From NCBI GenBank assembly GCA_028641055.1, contig CM054059.1, positions 109,814,263 through 109,878,262 on the forward strand: DNA of 64,000 bases, given 5' to 3'. This document shows positions 24,008 through 36,112 of this stretch, piece after piece. The DNA comes from Alopecurus myosuroides (lineage: Eukaryota; Streptophyta; Magnoliopsida; Poales; Poaceae). The position numbers and the translations under genes are program-made. Each line of letters begins with the position of its first letter. Position 1 is the stretch's first letter. The notes under the pieces were generated by a model. It ran no database searches and was not told the origin of the DNA. It saw nothing but the letters and a program-made list of their open reading frames with translations.

Positions 24008-25164
24008 GATCTACAACATATTTGCAAAGACTTTTTAGACTAGGTTTATGTAAATTAAGTTCAAGTTAATTCTAAAATTATCCCATGAACTCCCGCTCAA
24101 AAACAACATCCCTCTTAGTCGTCTTTAGTGATTACATGAACCAAATTCACTACACCGAAACCGATAATCACGTGAGACGGTGTAGTTGCAAAGGCGAACA
24201 TCAACATGTTCATCATATCATCCATATGACTCATGCTTTACCTTTAGGTTACGTGTTCCGAGGCCATGTCTGTACATGCTAGGCTCGCCAAGTAGAACTG
24301 TAGTATTGTGTGTGTTTCAAGGCCATGTCTGTACATGCTAGGCTTGAAAACACCCGTTGTATGCGAACGTTGAGTCTATCCCACCCGATCATCACGTGGT
24401 GTCTCGAAACGACAAACTTTCTTAACGGTGCATACTTAAGGAAGAACACATTATTATCTTGATATTAAGTGAGAGGGATCATTTTATAATGCTACCGTCG
24501 CGATCTAAGAAAAATAAGATGCATAAAGGGATTAACATCACATGCATGGATAATGTGATATTATATGGTCCTTCTTGCACTTGATCTCCATCTTGTGCAT
24601 CATGGTATGATCTCCATCATTCCACCGGCGTGGCACCAAGGTCCGTGGCACCTCCATCTTGATTTTCCATTACAACATATCATATGGATATGATATACAA
24701 CACGCATGCCATAAAATTAAGACAACCATATGGCTCCAGCCGGTATGTCAATCATTTACAAAAGATATCATCTCATACATAACATTTGTAACATTGACCA
24801 GATCACATCACATGCCCTTCAAAAACAAGTTAGACGCCTCTAATTTATTTTTGCATATTTTACGTGGCTTGGGCTTACGAGGATAGAACCGTCCATACCT
24901 ACGTACAAAAACCACAACATTGATAAAACATATTTTTAACAACCCTTTGTAGATTAGATCTTAACTATAGTAGGAGAAATAGACACTCCCTCAGTCACAA
25001 GTGAGACAATTCTCGCGTAAAAAGTACACGTAAACTTAGTCTAGGGCAGCTTCATCCTACTATGCCACTAAGATCATAAAATACTCAAGGAGGCAAAAAC
25101 ATGATCATCAACGCCCACATACTCCTATGTGTTCTACCCGTACAAATCATCTACGCATAGATCC
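24008..25164 (-). other. Copia 5' leader
   Basis: About 1.15 kb between primer site and gag start with no supported gene. It holds two copies of a 25 bp block (24261-24285 and 24320-24344). The second copy sits between inverted arms GTTTCAAG and CTTGAAAC and could fold into a hairpin. Confidence 0.7.
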
Positions 25165-25177
25165 GGCTCTGATACCA
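25165..25177 (-). other. Copia primer binding site (initiator tRNA-Met)
   Basis: The minus strand reads TGGTATCAGAGCC one base inside the 5' LTR. Confidence 0.92.
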
Positions 25178-25178
25178 C

Positions 25179-26775
25179 TGTTGGGTACGCTGCATAGAAA
25201 ACAAAAAAATTCCTACGCGCGATAAACCCGAATGGACAAGATTTAATCTAGGAGATGAAAGGTAACGGGGAGAAAGAGTCTTAGGATAACATACCCTCGA
25301 AGACTCTAAGTGGTACGATACACAATCTCGTTGTTGGCGTAGTCGTACTCACACCGATCCTGAGCGAGAAGATGTGCACCACAATCCGGCGGTGCCTCCG
25401 TGATTGGTCACACATTCAGCTCGATGAAGACCTCGATCCAGCAGGGTAGCAGAAGTAGAGGATCCCCCGGAACTCCAGCAGCACGACGGCGTGGTGGTGG
25501 TGAAGAATCCCAAGGGGGTGGAGGGAAAGGGAGGTGGGCAAGTGTGTGGAGGAGGGGGAGCTCTCACCCTCCTTTTATAGGGGAGGGGGAGGCAACCCAA
25601 GGGGGGTGCGAGCAGCCATGGTGTGCCCCCACCTCTTCCCCTCTTCATGTGAGTGGAAGCTCCACTCACACCCACTCATGCTCCCTTAATTTTCCACTTA
25701 GAAAATCCCAAGGTTTTCTTTAATAAATAAATAGAAAATTTCTATTTCTTCATTTATATTTGTTAATTACATTAACAAACAATTTCATGCAGCACCTCGA
25801 ATCATTTGTTAATTCTATTAACAACCATTCGACGAAAAACCCCTTGAACTATTTTAATTTTCCCTGAAACAATTTCGAGCTGCTCAAAACATTCTTCGGT
25901 ATTCTGTATCCTCTCAAACGCTTCATCGAACCTTAAGTGTGTCACCCTACGGTTCGTGAACAATATAGACATGATCGAGACTCCTCTCCGATCAATAATC
26001 AACAGAAGGATCTGGAGATCCGTGATGACTCCTATATATTCAACGATGACTCTCGTGATCGTGTGAACCTTCAACGTCGTAACTATTTCCCTTTGTCTCG
26101 TGATATTTTACTTGTCCGAGATCCGATCATCGGTATCAACCATACCTTGTTTGATCTCGTTACCCGACAAGTACTCTTTTCTCGTTCCCATGATATGACA
26201 TCCTTGTGACCTAGTCATGTGCTTGCAAGCGGTGTCGATGTGATATCACCGAGAGGGCCCAGAGTATATCTCTCCGTCATTTTGGATGGACAAATCCCAC
26301 TCTTGATCCATGAGCTTCAACTAACACTTTACAAATACCTAACGCTACCTTTATAGTCACCCTGTTACGGTGTGATGTTTGATGTCATCAAAGTACTCTT
26401 TCGGTATTAGTGATTAACATGATCTCATGGTCTAAGGAATAATGTTACTCCGAATGTAAGACATAACAACAAAACTAAATGACCTGATCGTATTGTTATA
26501 CTTAGTTAGGGTCTAAGTTCATCACGTCATTCTCCTAATGACATGACCCCATTATTAACAACATCCAATGTCTATGATCAGGAAACCTTGATCATCTGTT
26601 AATCAACGAGCTAGTTAAAAGAGAGCATTTACTAGGAACGTTTGTTTGTTTATTAATATCACATGTATTAACGTTTATGGTTAATACAATTCTAGCATGA
26701 GAAATAAACATCTATAATAAACAGGGAACAACATAATAAACACTTTATTATTGCCTCTCGGGCATATTCCCTTCA
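25179..26775 (-). repeat. Copia 5' LTR
   Basis: 1597 bp, plus-strand ends TGTTGGGTACG and CCCTTCA. It matches 18348-19995. Confidence 0.92.
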
Positions 26776-29497
26776 GGATCTGCACCAACGGCTAAGATTA
26801 GATACCTTTAATCGAAACGGTACGGGCTAATAGAATCTTGCCATTTGTCAGCCTAGTCAGCCGTTGCATCAGCGCTGTGTCAGCCAACCCGAGCCAATCA
26901 GGAGCCTCCACGTTGTCGGGCCTTTATCCTGTTCCATCCCAAATAGTAATTAATTGGCACTTTTGCAGAATAGCCCCTGAAACTTCAAATCATCGTAACT
27001 TTTTAACCACAAGGCCAAATTTAGCAAACTTGGACTTTTTTAAATCCCCTAAACATTTAGAAACTTTTGGCACTGTAACAATTCAAATTTGACCAATTTA
27101 AATTGGTTAAAATTTAAATATGCTTGTTTGATGAATTCTGGCATAATTTAAATTCTACAAATCCAAAAATTGCAAATAAAATATTTTTGGAATCCTTAGG
27201 ATGTGTACTTTCATTACCTCTGTCCCAAAATAATAATTGAACCAATTAAAATGGAGTTTAGAATTTAAATAACTATTTGAGTATTTTGCACCTAGTTCTA
27301 ATTCTATAAATAATTTTAATTAGTTTTCTTCTGGAAACTAGTTCCATTTAGCAGCCTTAGACCAGAGGGACTAGTATAAAAACTATTGTTGACCAGAGAA
27401 CCCATTCCATGTAATCTTTGCAATATAAACCGCCCATAGTAGTCAATAAATATACCTTAACTGTTGTTTGATGAATCCCCCTTTTAGGAAAATTGTGGTA
27501 TGACCATTTTGATCAAAACCAACACCCATTGTATGTTGACCATGAAATGAATCATGTTGATCATGAATTTGTTTTCCAAAACCCTTAGACCAAAACCTTG
27601 TGTGATCTTTGTGTTAAACCTTGACCAACCCATACCCTAGTAGCTAGCCATAAACCCTTTTACCATAATTCTTGTTGTAAAATTGAATTTTGTGTTAAGC
27701 CTAACTCAAACCACTATAATATCCTTTTCATAAATTGAATTATTATGATAACCTTGAAATTTTCCATACATGACCAAACTATAACCATCCCATCATAATT
27801 CTTTTTGCATATTGAATTATGTGTCAAAACCTTGTCCATGTCAACACCAATCAAGTTGAATAACTTGTTATGCTTCTGTATAGTATTTTGTTGTATTTGT
27901 TTGTATGTTGGTGAATTGCTTGTTTATTGTTATTTATTTATATTGTTTAGATTGTACGGAGAGCAACGTTATTTTGTGAAGAGAGTGTTTCTATACCAAC
28001 TTCCAAAAGGCAAGTGATACTCATGTCCCACTTTTGTTTTACATTGCATTAGTGTTTTTAGTAGTATGCATCATAGGTGATTTTAATTATTTTCCAAGTA
28101 TATGTTATGCTCAGAAAACCTAGTAGTGTGTAGCCAACCCGAAACCCCTGCTAGGTACTAGTTTAGCAATGCTAGAATGCTATCACAACTATTGTTGTTA
28201 CTTGTTGGGTTGTGATGTTTTGCAAATTGAAAATTAACAACCCAATGAAACACCTAGGTGGATTGGTAATTGCTTGGTTTATGTTGAGTGGCTACTCAGG
28301 GCCATGTTCATGGTGGATTTAGCCATGGATGTGGTGGTTTTCACCTGAGGGTACACCTGTGGATTGCCACCCAGTAATAAATAGATCTCTAGGTCTTCAA
28401 TTTATAGTTAGCTTCCAGTGCAGCCCTGAGGTAATATGGGCTCCACCAAGATTAAGTAAGTTGTGGGGGTTCCTCCTGTTGTATTTACAAGGGGTGGTAG
28501 AATTTTAGGAGCAACGAGTCAATACTGGTATGGTTGAATCCCTCTTCCTAAAGATCTTGTCTTATTCTTCTCTCGGGGAGGATGAGTCTCAACGTGAAAG
28601 TGCACAACCTCTGCAGAGTTAAAAACTAAGATCTTAGCCGTTTCCCCGGTTATGGGAAATTTGAGCAAACTAGACATAGTTGTTGCCGAAGGATCTCCTC
28701 ATCTTTTCTGAATTATATAAAACATGGTAGAAACCCCTTTTCGGGCACATGGTGGACTTAGCCATGATGCCACAATTAAACCTCATGGTGGATTTAGCCA
28801 TGATGATTTACCAAACTTCATGGTGGATTTAGCCATGATGATTTACCAAACTTCATGGTGGATTTATCCATGATGATTTCAAACTTCATGGTGGATTTAG
28901 CCATGATGATTTATCAAACTTCATGGTGGATTTAGCCATGATGAACATTCAACCTTCATGGTGGATTTAGCCATGATGGTTGTACTAAAGTATTCATTTT
29001 CATTAAAATGATTTATCAAATATAGGAGAAAACTGGCTTTACGCAAATAGCCTAGACTCCACGAGCCAAATATCATGTATCTAGTTATTCCTCAAAACTG
29101 TCACCATACAAGTGTCACTTGCCAGTACATTGTTTGTACTGACTTCCTCCCCCGTGGGGGCTGCATATTCCAACGTGCAGATGAATCTGAAGACGAGTGA
29201 GGATTTCGTTTAGGATATCGAGTCTATCGCCAACATGTTCTACATGTGGCGCATGAAGTGAAGAAGGCTCATTGAAAATTTGTTTCCGTTGTGTTTACTT
29301 TGAAACCTTGTTATTTGGGCTAGTCCATGTTGACTATGCCAATTGTAAGACTATTTTATTTCTTATCCATTGGATCAACGATGTAGAATGATGCTATTGC
29401 AATGAATATTTCATTTTGTCATGTGTATGCTAACAGAGATCCCGGGAATAGCATGTTACACAGGTGTTCTACCTTTATCAAAAGGTAGGGTGCTACA
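26776..29497 (+). repeat. Element A 3' LTR, second segment
   Basis: It continues from 18347 and aligns with 3114-4807 and 13421-14417 without the G3 insertion, which proves where G3 entered. It ends GGTGCTACA at 29497. The frame at 27805-28017 is an AT-rich artefact. Confidence 0.92.
28748..28975. repeat. Minisatellite in element A 3' LTR, seven copies
   Basis: Same unit as at 13702-13894, with one extra unit near 28832-28867. One core is changed to TTTATCCATG. Confidence 0.92.
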
Positions 29498-29502
29498 AGC
29501 TC
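29498..29502. repeat. Target duplication AGCTC, right copy, of element A
   Basis: Pairs with 1585-1589. Confidence 0.93.
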
Positions 29503-30057
29503 ACTCTCAGAAAGCATCCATCCTTGCCTGTCATTAAGATTCGACAAAATAGGTGCAGGCAAAAGTATTTTCCTAACCGTCTTAGTCAATCTCCACCTGG
29601 ATTGTTTGGAGAAGGTTATTTCAAAAGATAAATTGTGCAAATGAGCATGGGTAGAAACAAACTTATGTTGAACCATGGAAACAAGGTCCAGCCTCTCTAA
29701 AGGAAACTGCAGGTCTAGAGGGTGTGGCTCCAAACCATGCTAAGCTAGCAAGCGCGAGGCAATAAGACCTCCACAAATTCCGCCCTTCTCACGGTTAAGT
29801 GAGAGACGGTAAGAAATTAAAGCACCAAAGTTATAAGACCTATCGCATCTTAAGGCAGCTTGAATAAACGCCAAATCATAAACATATACCTTGTTGGCAG
29901 TTTTTCTAGCTAACACACATTTAGAAATGAAATAAGCAAAGTATCGAATGCTAGGGAGTTGGATTTCTCGTATTTTACAACTTTCCCCTATGAAACTTTT
30001 GCCTTGACGAATATTCTCATATAATTCCAGCAGTGGTTTAGGCTACCCTCTTATCTT

Positions 30058-30063
30058 CTCACA
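30058..30063. other. Microhomology deletion junction in G1
   Basis: At CTCACA the spacer sequence matching G3 up to about 8000 jumps to protease sequence matching G3 from about 9633. About 1.6 kb is missing. CTCACA occurs at both breakpoints in the G3 copy (CTTCTCACAAG and CATCCTCACATA). Confidence 0.85.
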
Positions 30064-32402
30064 TATACCAACAGGAATAGCAGTAGACTTATCGGCCATT
30101 TGCAAAGATATATGAGTGTGTATCAATTTTTCAAGAGAGAGCCTCTTGTAAAGAGAGAAAGGCATAGCACTAACTCCAGCTCCCAAGTCACATAAAGCAG
30201 TTCTAACATAATTATTTTTAATAGAACAAGGGATAGTAGGAATACCAGGATCTCCAAAATTCTTTGGAACCTTTTTTTTGAAACCTAACTTCTTTGGAAC
30301 CTTGCCATTGAAAGAGTAATTAGCAAGCATAGTGGAAATTTCCCCATTAGGAATTTTCCTTTTGTTAGAGACAATATATTTCATATATTTAGAATAAGGA
30401 GGCAGTTTAATAGCATCAGTCAAAGGGATTTGCAAAAACAGAGGTTTCATCCATTCATAAAACTTGTTATAATGTTCTTCTTGCTTTGATTTATGTTTCT
30501 TATTAGGAAAATGCATTGCTTTTTGTACCCAAGGCTCTCTTTCATTACCATGATTATTAGCAATGAAATCCTCCTTAGTATACTTTGCAGTTTTAGTTTG
30601 CTTTTCAGGTTCAGCTACAGGTTCTTCTTTATCAGAAGCATCACTTTTATCATTACCACTTTCAGTTTCAGCATCAGAAATAGATATACTATTAGGATCT
30701 TTAGCAGGTTCAGAAGATTCTACAACATTTTTATGTCTCTTCTTCTTTTTCTTAGAAGGAGAACTATTGTTTTTACGTTGCTGAGAATCTTGTTCAATTC
30801 TTTTAGGATGTCCTTCAGGATACAAGGGGTCCTGAGTAGAAACACCACTTCTAGTAATTATTTCACAAACATGTTTATCTCTAGAAGCATTAGCTAGCAT
30901 GTATTTTTTGCACTTTAGTAAGTTGATCAATTTGAGTTTGAACCATTTGAAAATGTTTAACAAGCATTTTAACATCATTAGAGGTTCTCTCAATAATACC
31001 ATGCAAAATATCAATAGCTCTAGAGTTTTCCATAAGGTGATTTTGCACTCTCATATTAAAGTTGTCTTGCTTAACAACATAATTATCAAATTCATCTAAG
31101 CATTGATCAGGTGGTTTAGAATAAGTAATGTCTCTATTATCAAAGTATTGGAGAGAGTGTACCTCAACAGTTGATGGATGGGGAATAGGCTTACATAATT
31201 CTTCTATAGGAGGTAAATTCTTCACATCTTCATATTTAATACTCCTCTCTTTAATTGATTTCTTGGCTTCCTTCATCACTTCATCATTTAATTCAATCAT
31301 CCCTCTCTTATTGGGTGTTGGTATTGGTGTTGGCTCTGGTGTAGGTGTAGGCTCGGGTATATTCCAATCATCATTATTTTTGGCTATTTTAGCCATTAAT
31401 TCCTCAGCTTCTTGTGGAGTTCTTTTCCTGAAAACACAACCAACACAACTATCCAGGTATGTCCCATATTCAACAGTTAGTCCATTATAAAAATGTATCT
31501 AGGAGATCACTTTTAGGTAATGGATATCCAGGGCTAGATCTTATCAAAGAACAAAACCTTGTCCAAGATTCAGGCAAGTTTTCTCCTTCAATTTGCTATA
31601 AGTTAAAGATATCCTGCACAACAGCAAGTTGGGCACTAGCAGGAAAATATTTTTGAAAGGAATCATTAACCAAATCCATAGGATTAGTAATAGATCCAGG
31701 TGACAGATTGTTAAAACAAATTTTAGCTTCATCTTTCAATTAGAAAAGGAAGATCTTGGTAACAAAAAAAGTACACAATTTAGTATCATCAGAAAATAAA
31801 CTACTGAAAGATGAAAGCTCATTCATGTGTTCCATAGCAGTTTTAATTTCAGTTCCACAAAAAGGTTCCTTATCAACAATAGATATATAAGATAAATCTA
31901 AAGAGATGTCATAATCCTTGTCTATAATGTGTAAGGGAGATGTGGAAAACTTAGCATCAAGAGAAGATTTATATTTCACAGCATGTTTTGCAAGAAGACT
32001 CTTAAGAGCACTTGCACCAGTAGTAGCACGAGCTTCTTCAATAAAATCATCATTAAGTTCAATATAGGTTTCATCAAGATCATCAATAAGCTCAGTTGAA
32101 TTAACAGGTGTACCAATATTTTCAACAGAAATTTCAGCATTTTTTATTTGTTTGGATTTAGCAATAGTAGCGTCTAGCCAAGGACCTAGAGAACCAGTAT
32201 CATCAAGCACAGTAGAAGCATCATCAAAAGTATCAGAAACATTCTTAGACTCAGCAGAAGTAACAATATGTGTAGCATGTGGTGGAGTAAGAAGCTTACT
32301 CATAACAGACATCGAATCAAGAGCAACAGAGGTGTTCAGAGTCGTACCTCTTCTTGTAGTGGTTGGTAATATAGGAACTTTTCCATCATGAGTCGTGCCC
32401 AT
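30058..32402 (-). pseudogene. G1 gag-protease, broken and truncated at its end
   Basis: Gag begins at about 32402 (MGTTHDGK). Its frame runs 32402-31740, is broken by stops and shifts around 31490-31740, continues 31396-30890, shifts, and runs 31014-30058 through the aspartic protease (LCDLGAGVSAMPFSLYKR). The protease loses its C-terminal part at the deletion junction. An additional short duplication near 30270-30300 repeats the KKVPKNFGD region. A Pro-, Glu- and Thr-rich linker lies near 31310-31360. Confidence 0.87.
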
Positions 32403-32460
32403 GATGAATGGCTTGCAGCAAACAACATCATGATCAGGTGAGAAAATAATAAAGCTATGC

Positions 32461-32478
32461 TCCCCGGCAACGGCGCCA
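32461..32478 (-). other. G1 primer binding site (tRNA-Asp)
   Basis: The minus strand reads TGGCGCCGTTGCCGGGGA, a perfect 18-base complement of the plant tRNA-Asp 3' end including CCA. Confidence 0.92.
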
Positions 32479-32489
32479 GAAAATAGTCT

Positions 32490-33886
32490 TGATGACCCAC
32501 AAGTATAGGGGATCGCAACAGTCATCGAGGGAAGTAAAACCCAAATTTATTGATTCGACACAAGGGGAGCCAAAGAATATTTATTAGCCTTAACAATTGA
32601 GTTGTCAATTTACATGCACCTGAAAGTAGACTTGCTCTCAACAATTTATCAGTAGTAACAGTTTTATAGCAGCAGTAGTAGTAGTAAAATAACAGCAGTA
32701 GTAAATAGTAACAACAGTAGCAATCACGAAAAACAGCAGGATGGGAGTACCATAGGCATAGAGGGAATGGATGAACGTGCGTTGCATGGATAACATAGGT
32801 CATGTAATAATCTAAACATGGGAATTGCAGATAATAATAATAAAGCATCCAACTTCTAGGCAAACCATATGCATGTGTTCCAATATAATCATACGTGCTC
32901 ACAATGAGAAACTTGCACAACATCTTTTGTCCTACCAACCCGTGGCAGCGGGACCTCTAGGGAAACTACTGGTAATTAAGGTTCTACTTTTAATAAAGCA
33001 CCGGAGGAAAGCATTAACACTCCGTGAACACACTTGATCCTCACATCACAGCCATCCCCTCCGGTTGTCCCAATTTCTGTCACTTTGGGGCCTCGGGTTC
33101 CGGACAATGACATGTGTAAGCAACTTACAGATATGATCAAGAAACAATATTATACTCATGGAACAATAACATGTTCAGATCTGAGATCATGGCACTCAGG
33201 CCCTAGTGAAAAGCATTAAGCATAACAAGTTGCAACAACGGTAGAAAACACTAACTATGGATACTCGGCACTATGCCCTCACAACTTGGCATTATTACAT
33301 GATCAATCTCATCCAATCCCTTCCATCCCTCTCATCCTACAGCAGTGTTTACTCACACATGGACGGGAGGGATCATGGATGGTTGATGGAGAAGAGGTCG
33401 CGGTGTCGATGGCGATGATCTCCTTCGAATCCCTGTCCCGGCAGGGCGCCAGAGCAGGAACTTCTGATCCTCGAATCGAGGTTCGGGGTGGAGGCGGGGC
33501 TCTGTTGTGTTTCTCTGGAATATGACGAACATCCCTCGGTTTTAGGTTACGGGGCATATGTAGTCAAAAGGGGAGTCTGAGGGAGTGAGGGAGTGGCCCA
33601 CACCACCTGGCGGCACGGCCAAGGGGGGCGCCGGGGGGTGGTGTGGTCCCCTCCTGGCTCCTTTCCTGGCCCCCTTCTGGCTCCCGGGGTCTTCTGGTGT
33701 TTTAGGACCAATTGGATCTTTTCTGGGCATCTTCCTGAAAGTTGATTTTTCTGCACAAAAACGAAACACCAAGGTAATTCTGATGAAAACAACATTAGTC
33801 CGTGTTAGTGGTATCCAAAACTCACAATTTTAGAGGAAAACAATAAGAAAAGTGTTCAGAAAAGGAAGTACGTTTTGGACGTATCA
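32490..33886 (-). repeat. G1 5' LTR
   Basis: 1397 bp from TGATGACCC to CGTATCA on the plus strand. The GC-rich inverted repeat lies at about 33597-33646. The region immediately after, from 33887, is unrelated Gypsy gag sequence. Confidence 0.9.
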
Positions 33887-36112
33887 AGCTCTCCTACTAA
33901 GAATCTTCGGGCTGCAGAGGCAGCAGCACCCGAGTTGTCCGGCTTAACCGGCGAGGCTCGCCGCAGGCAGCACGACCGGGTTAATGAGCTAGTCTTTGTG
34001 GCTAACCGGCAAAATGAGGCCTTTCATAAGGAAAATCTAGGTGCAGGTGCATCACTCGACTGGTGGCGAATCTGGTGGCCAGGCCTCTTCACCCCATGTT
34101 GGTGGACGACGCGCCCGGAGTGTGAATTCCGGCAAAGACAAGCAGATTCGGGCTTATGATCCGGCGTATGCCGGAAAACAATTAGCCAGTCAGGGTGATG
34201 ACTGTCAAGGCCATGTCGGTCAAGGCAGTCGTGGTGCCAGCCGAGTTCAACCGGCTGGGCATGATCGCAACCGGGATCACCCACCTCGGTATCTGGCACC
34301 AAACCAAGCTCAGCAGCAGCATGGTGCCGGACATGCTATTCAGCATCAGGGAAACATGCAAGTGGATAATCGGTATGATGATGGTTACTCGGCTATGGAG
34401 AGAGTCGGGTATCCGATATATGAGCATCTGGTGAACGAGGGATCACTCGCTGCCCGGTTGGGACCTCGTGTGTTGCTGGCACATGATGCCCGCAACAAGC
34501 TTGACAGAGTCTATCTGTCTGAAATGCTGGAGGAACAAGGTCCTCCTTGACCTGCATGTTTTGGACCCCGGATCATGAGAGAGCCACCAGTCCCGAAGTT
34601 CCAGCTCGCCCGGGGTACAAAGACGTATGATGGCAGCACCAAGCCAGAGGAATGGCTAAATGACTATGTAGCAGCGGTGCATATTGCTGGTGGTAATCGT
34701 CGTTTGGCGGTGCGGTATGTTCCGCAAATGCTGGAAGGTACAGCCTGAATCTGGCTGAACAATTTGCTAGAAAATAGCATTGATTGCTGGCTGGATTTCT
34801 CGGAGGCTTTCTTCAGTAACTTCACCACCACATATCAGAGGCCGAATCACCCTCAACAGATCTCCATGTGCCGGCAGAGGGAAGATCAAACTGACCGGGA
34901 TTATCTGACCAGATGGAGCACACTGAGGAATTCTTGTGAAGGAGTAATTGAGTCACAAGCCATTGCATGGTTTGCATAAGGGTGCCGACATGGTACCATG
35001 CTCTAGTAGAGAATGCAGAGGGAAATGTTGGCTACTCTGTCCGAGACGATCAAGATCGTGGATATGTACGCTTGGGGAGATCCGACACAACCTATGTTAA
35101 CCTCGGTAGAACCGAGTAAGAGGTATTTGGGCAATGAGAGTCCCGGGTCATGCAGGAGACATGACCGTCTGGATTACTGGAACAAGAGAAGGGATGATCG
35201 ACTGGATTATCGATATGGGTCAAACCATGTTATTGCGGTTGATCAAGATCAGCAAGATGCCGACAATAGCCAGCGTCAGAAGAGCAATGGGCCTCAGTGG
35301 GGGAAGAACCAAGGTAAAAAGATGAAGTGGACGGACTAGAAGAAGCCCGGGGAGAATCAGGAGAGATTCACCTTCGAGATGATGGCCGATGTGCCTTGCA
35401 GCTATCACACCTGGCATCCTAGTAGGCTGGCTAACCACATAACTCGACAGTACAGTTGGTATGACCGAATCAAGAGAGAAGGTGGAAATCCATTACCCCC
35501 ACCTCCACCACTTCCGCTTATGGGTGCAAACACTCAGGTTCTGAATGCACCCCTAGGCCTGCGGATAACCGGAGGAGGCCGGAGAATGTGAACCAAGTGG
35601 CTCAGGGAGACAACAACAACAATAATGCCGGTGCCAATCGGCAGAATGAGTATCAAGAGAATCACCAGAGCTACATGGTCTTTGTGACCGAACCCAATGA
35701 CAAGCAGAGCCATCATCGACGTGCCATGGAGGTGAATGCAGTCATGTCGGCTTTCCCCAAGTTCATGTACTGTTCAGAGGAGGAGGTTACCTGGAGCTTG
35801 GCGGATCATCCCAAAGTCATGCCTAACCCATGAGGTTATTCACTGGTAGTGGACCCGACATTCATTAGGCCCAACATAAATGTCAAGTTCACCCGGGTTC
35901 TCATTGATAATGGGATCAGCATCAACATCATGTACCGGGATACTATGCTAAAGTTGGGCATTAGTGAGAACATGATGCAGCCCAGCCGGACTACCTATCA
36001 TGGTATTGTGCTGGTTATGTCTTGTGCCCCTATGGGAAAGGTTTGGGTGGATGTGTTGTTTGGCACCCAAGATAACTACAGAACGGAGAGCGTGCAGTTT
36101 GAGGTAGTTGAC
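33887..36112 (+). pseudogene. H: gag-protease remnant of an old Gypsy element
   Basis: The oldest layer in the window, on the plus strand, cut at the left by G1 and at the right by G2. Gag sequence appears from 33887 (AAEAAAPELSGL) in several frames. The capsid core is near 34560-34980 (KPEEWLNDYVAAVHIAGG) and has stops at about 34746 and 34977. A His/Cys knuckle-like CSYHTWHPSRLANH lies near 35395. The protease is at 35849-36112 (RVLIDNGISINIMY), with D-N-G where the family has D-G-G or D-S-G. Similar blocks in N (RVLMDGGSSINIMY) show both belong to one lineage (probably TAT-like). Reverse transcriptase would lie beyond G2, outside the window. Confidence 0.85.
36108..36112. repeat. Expected left target duplication of G2 (TTGAC)
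   Basis: TTGAC immediately precedes the G2 LTR. Its partner would lie after the G2 5' LTR, beyond the window, so it cannot be confirmed here. Confidence 0.4.

Larger units (their letters stand above)
18348..26775 (-). mobile_element. Copia retrotransposon, complete but decayed
   Basis: An 8428 bp element on the minus strand inside the 3' LTR of A. LTRs are 18348-19995 and 25179-26775, with a perfect 5 bp duplication. The domain order gag, protease, integrase, reverse transcriptase, RNase H is that of Copia. Stops and frameshifts interrupt every part. The outer end at 18348 reads TATTGGG instead of TGTTGGG. LTRs differ by many substitutions and indels, including about 50 bp near 18700-18750, so the insertion is not recent. 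I do not assign a family name. Confidence 0.93.
1590..29497 (+). mobile_element. Element A: long-LTR, coding-poor Gypsy derivative (LARD-like, possibly Sukkula-type)
   Basis: The element starts TGTAACATCCC, ends GGTGCTACA and has a perfect 5 bp target duplication. Without nested insertions its LTRs are about 4210 and 4230 bp and its internal domain is only 2417 bp. The primer site TGGTATCAGAGC (14421-14432) fits the 3' end of initiator tRNA-Met. The only coding trace is a broken integrase at 15817-16396, of the type found in Del/Tekay-like Gypsy elements. Very long LTRs around a short, mostly non-coding centre match LARDs as described in Triticeae; the name Sukkula is my suggestion and needs a library comparison. 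The left LTR holds G3 and the right LTR holds the Copia element. Confidence 0.88.
29498..33886 (-). mobile_element. G1, right part: Athila-type Gypsy element
   Basis: G1 resumes after element A with spacer (29498-30057), then a deletion junction, broken gag-protease, tRNA-Asp primer site and the 5' LTR (32490-33886). It lies on the minus strand and is truncated at the left by the window edge, so its 3' LTR is not seen. Like G2 and G3 it carries no reverse transcriptase or integrase. Confidence 0.9.

Noticed and set aside
33887..33891. AGCTC next to the G1 LTR, the same five bases as the target duplication of element A
   Set aside because: The duplication of A is proven by its two flanks. The match at G1 is best taken as coincidence because the left end of G1 is not in the window.
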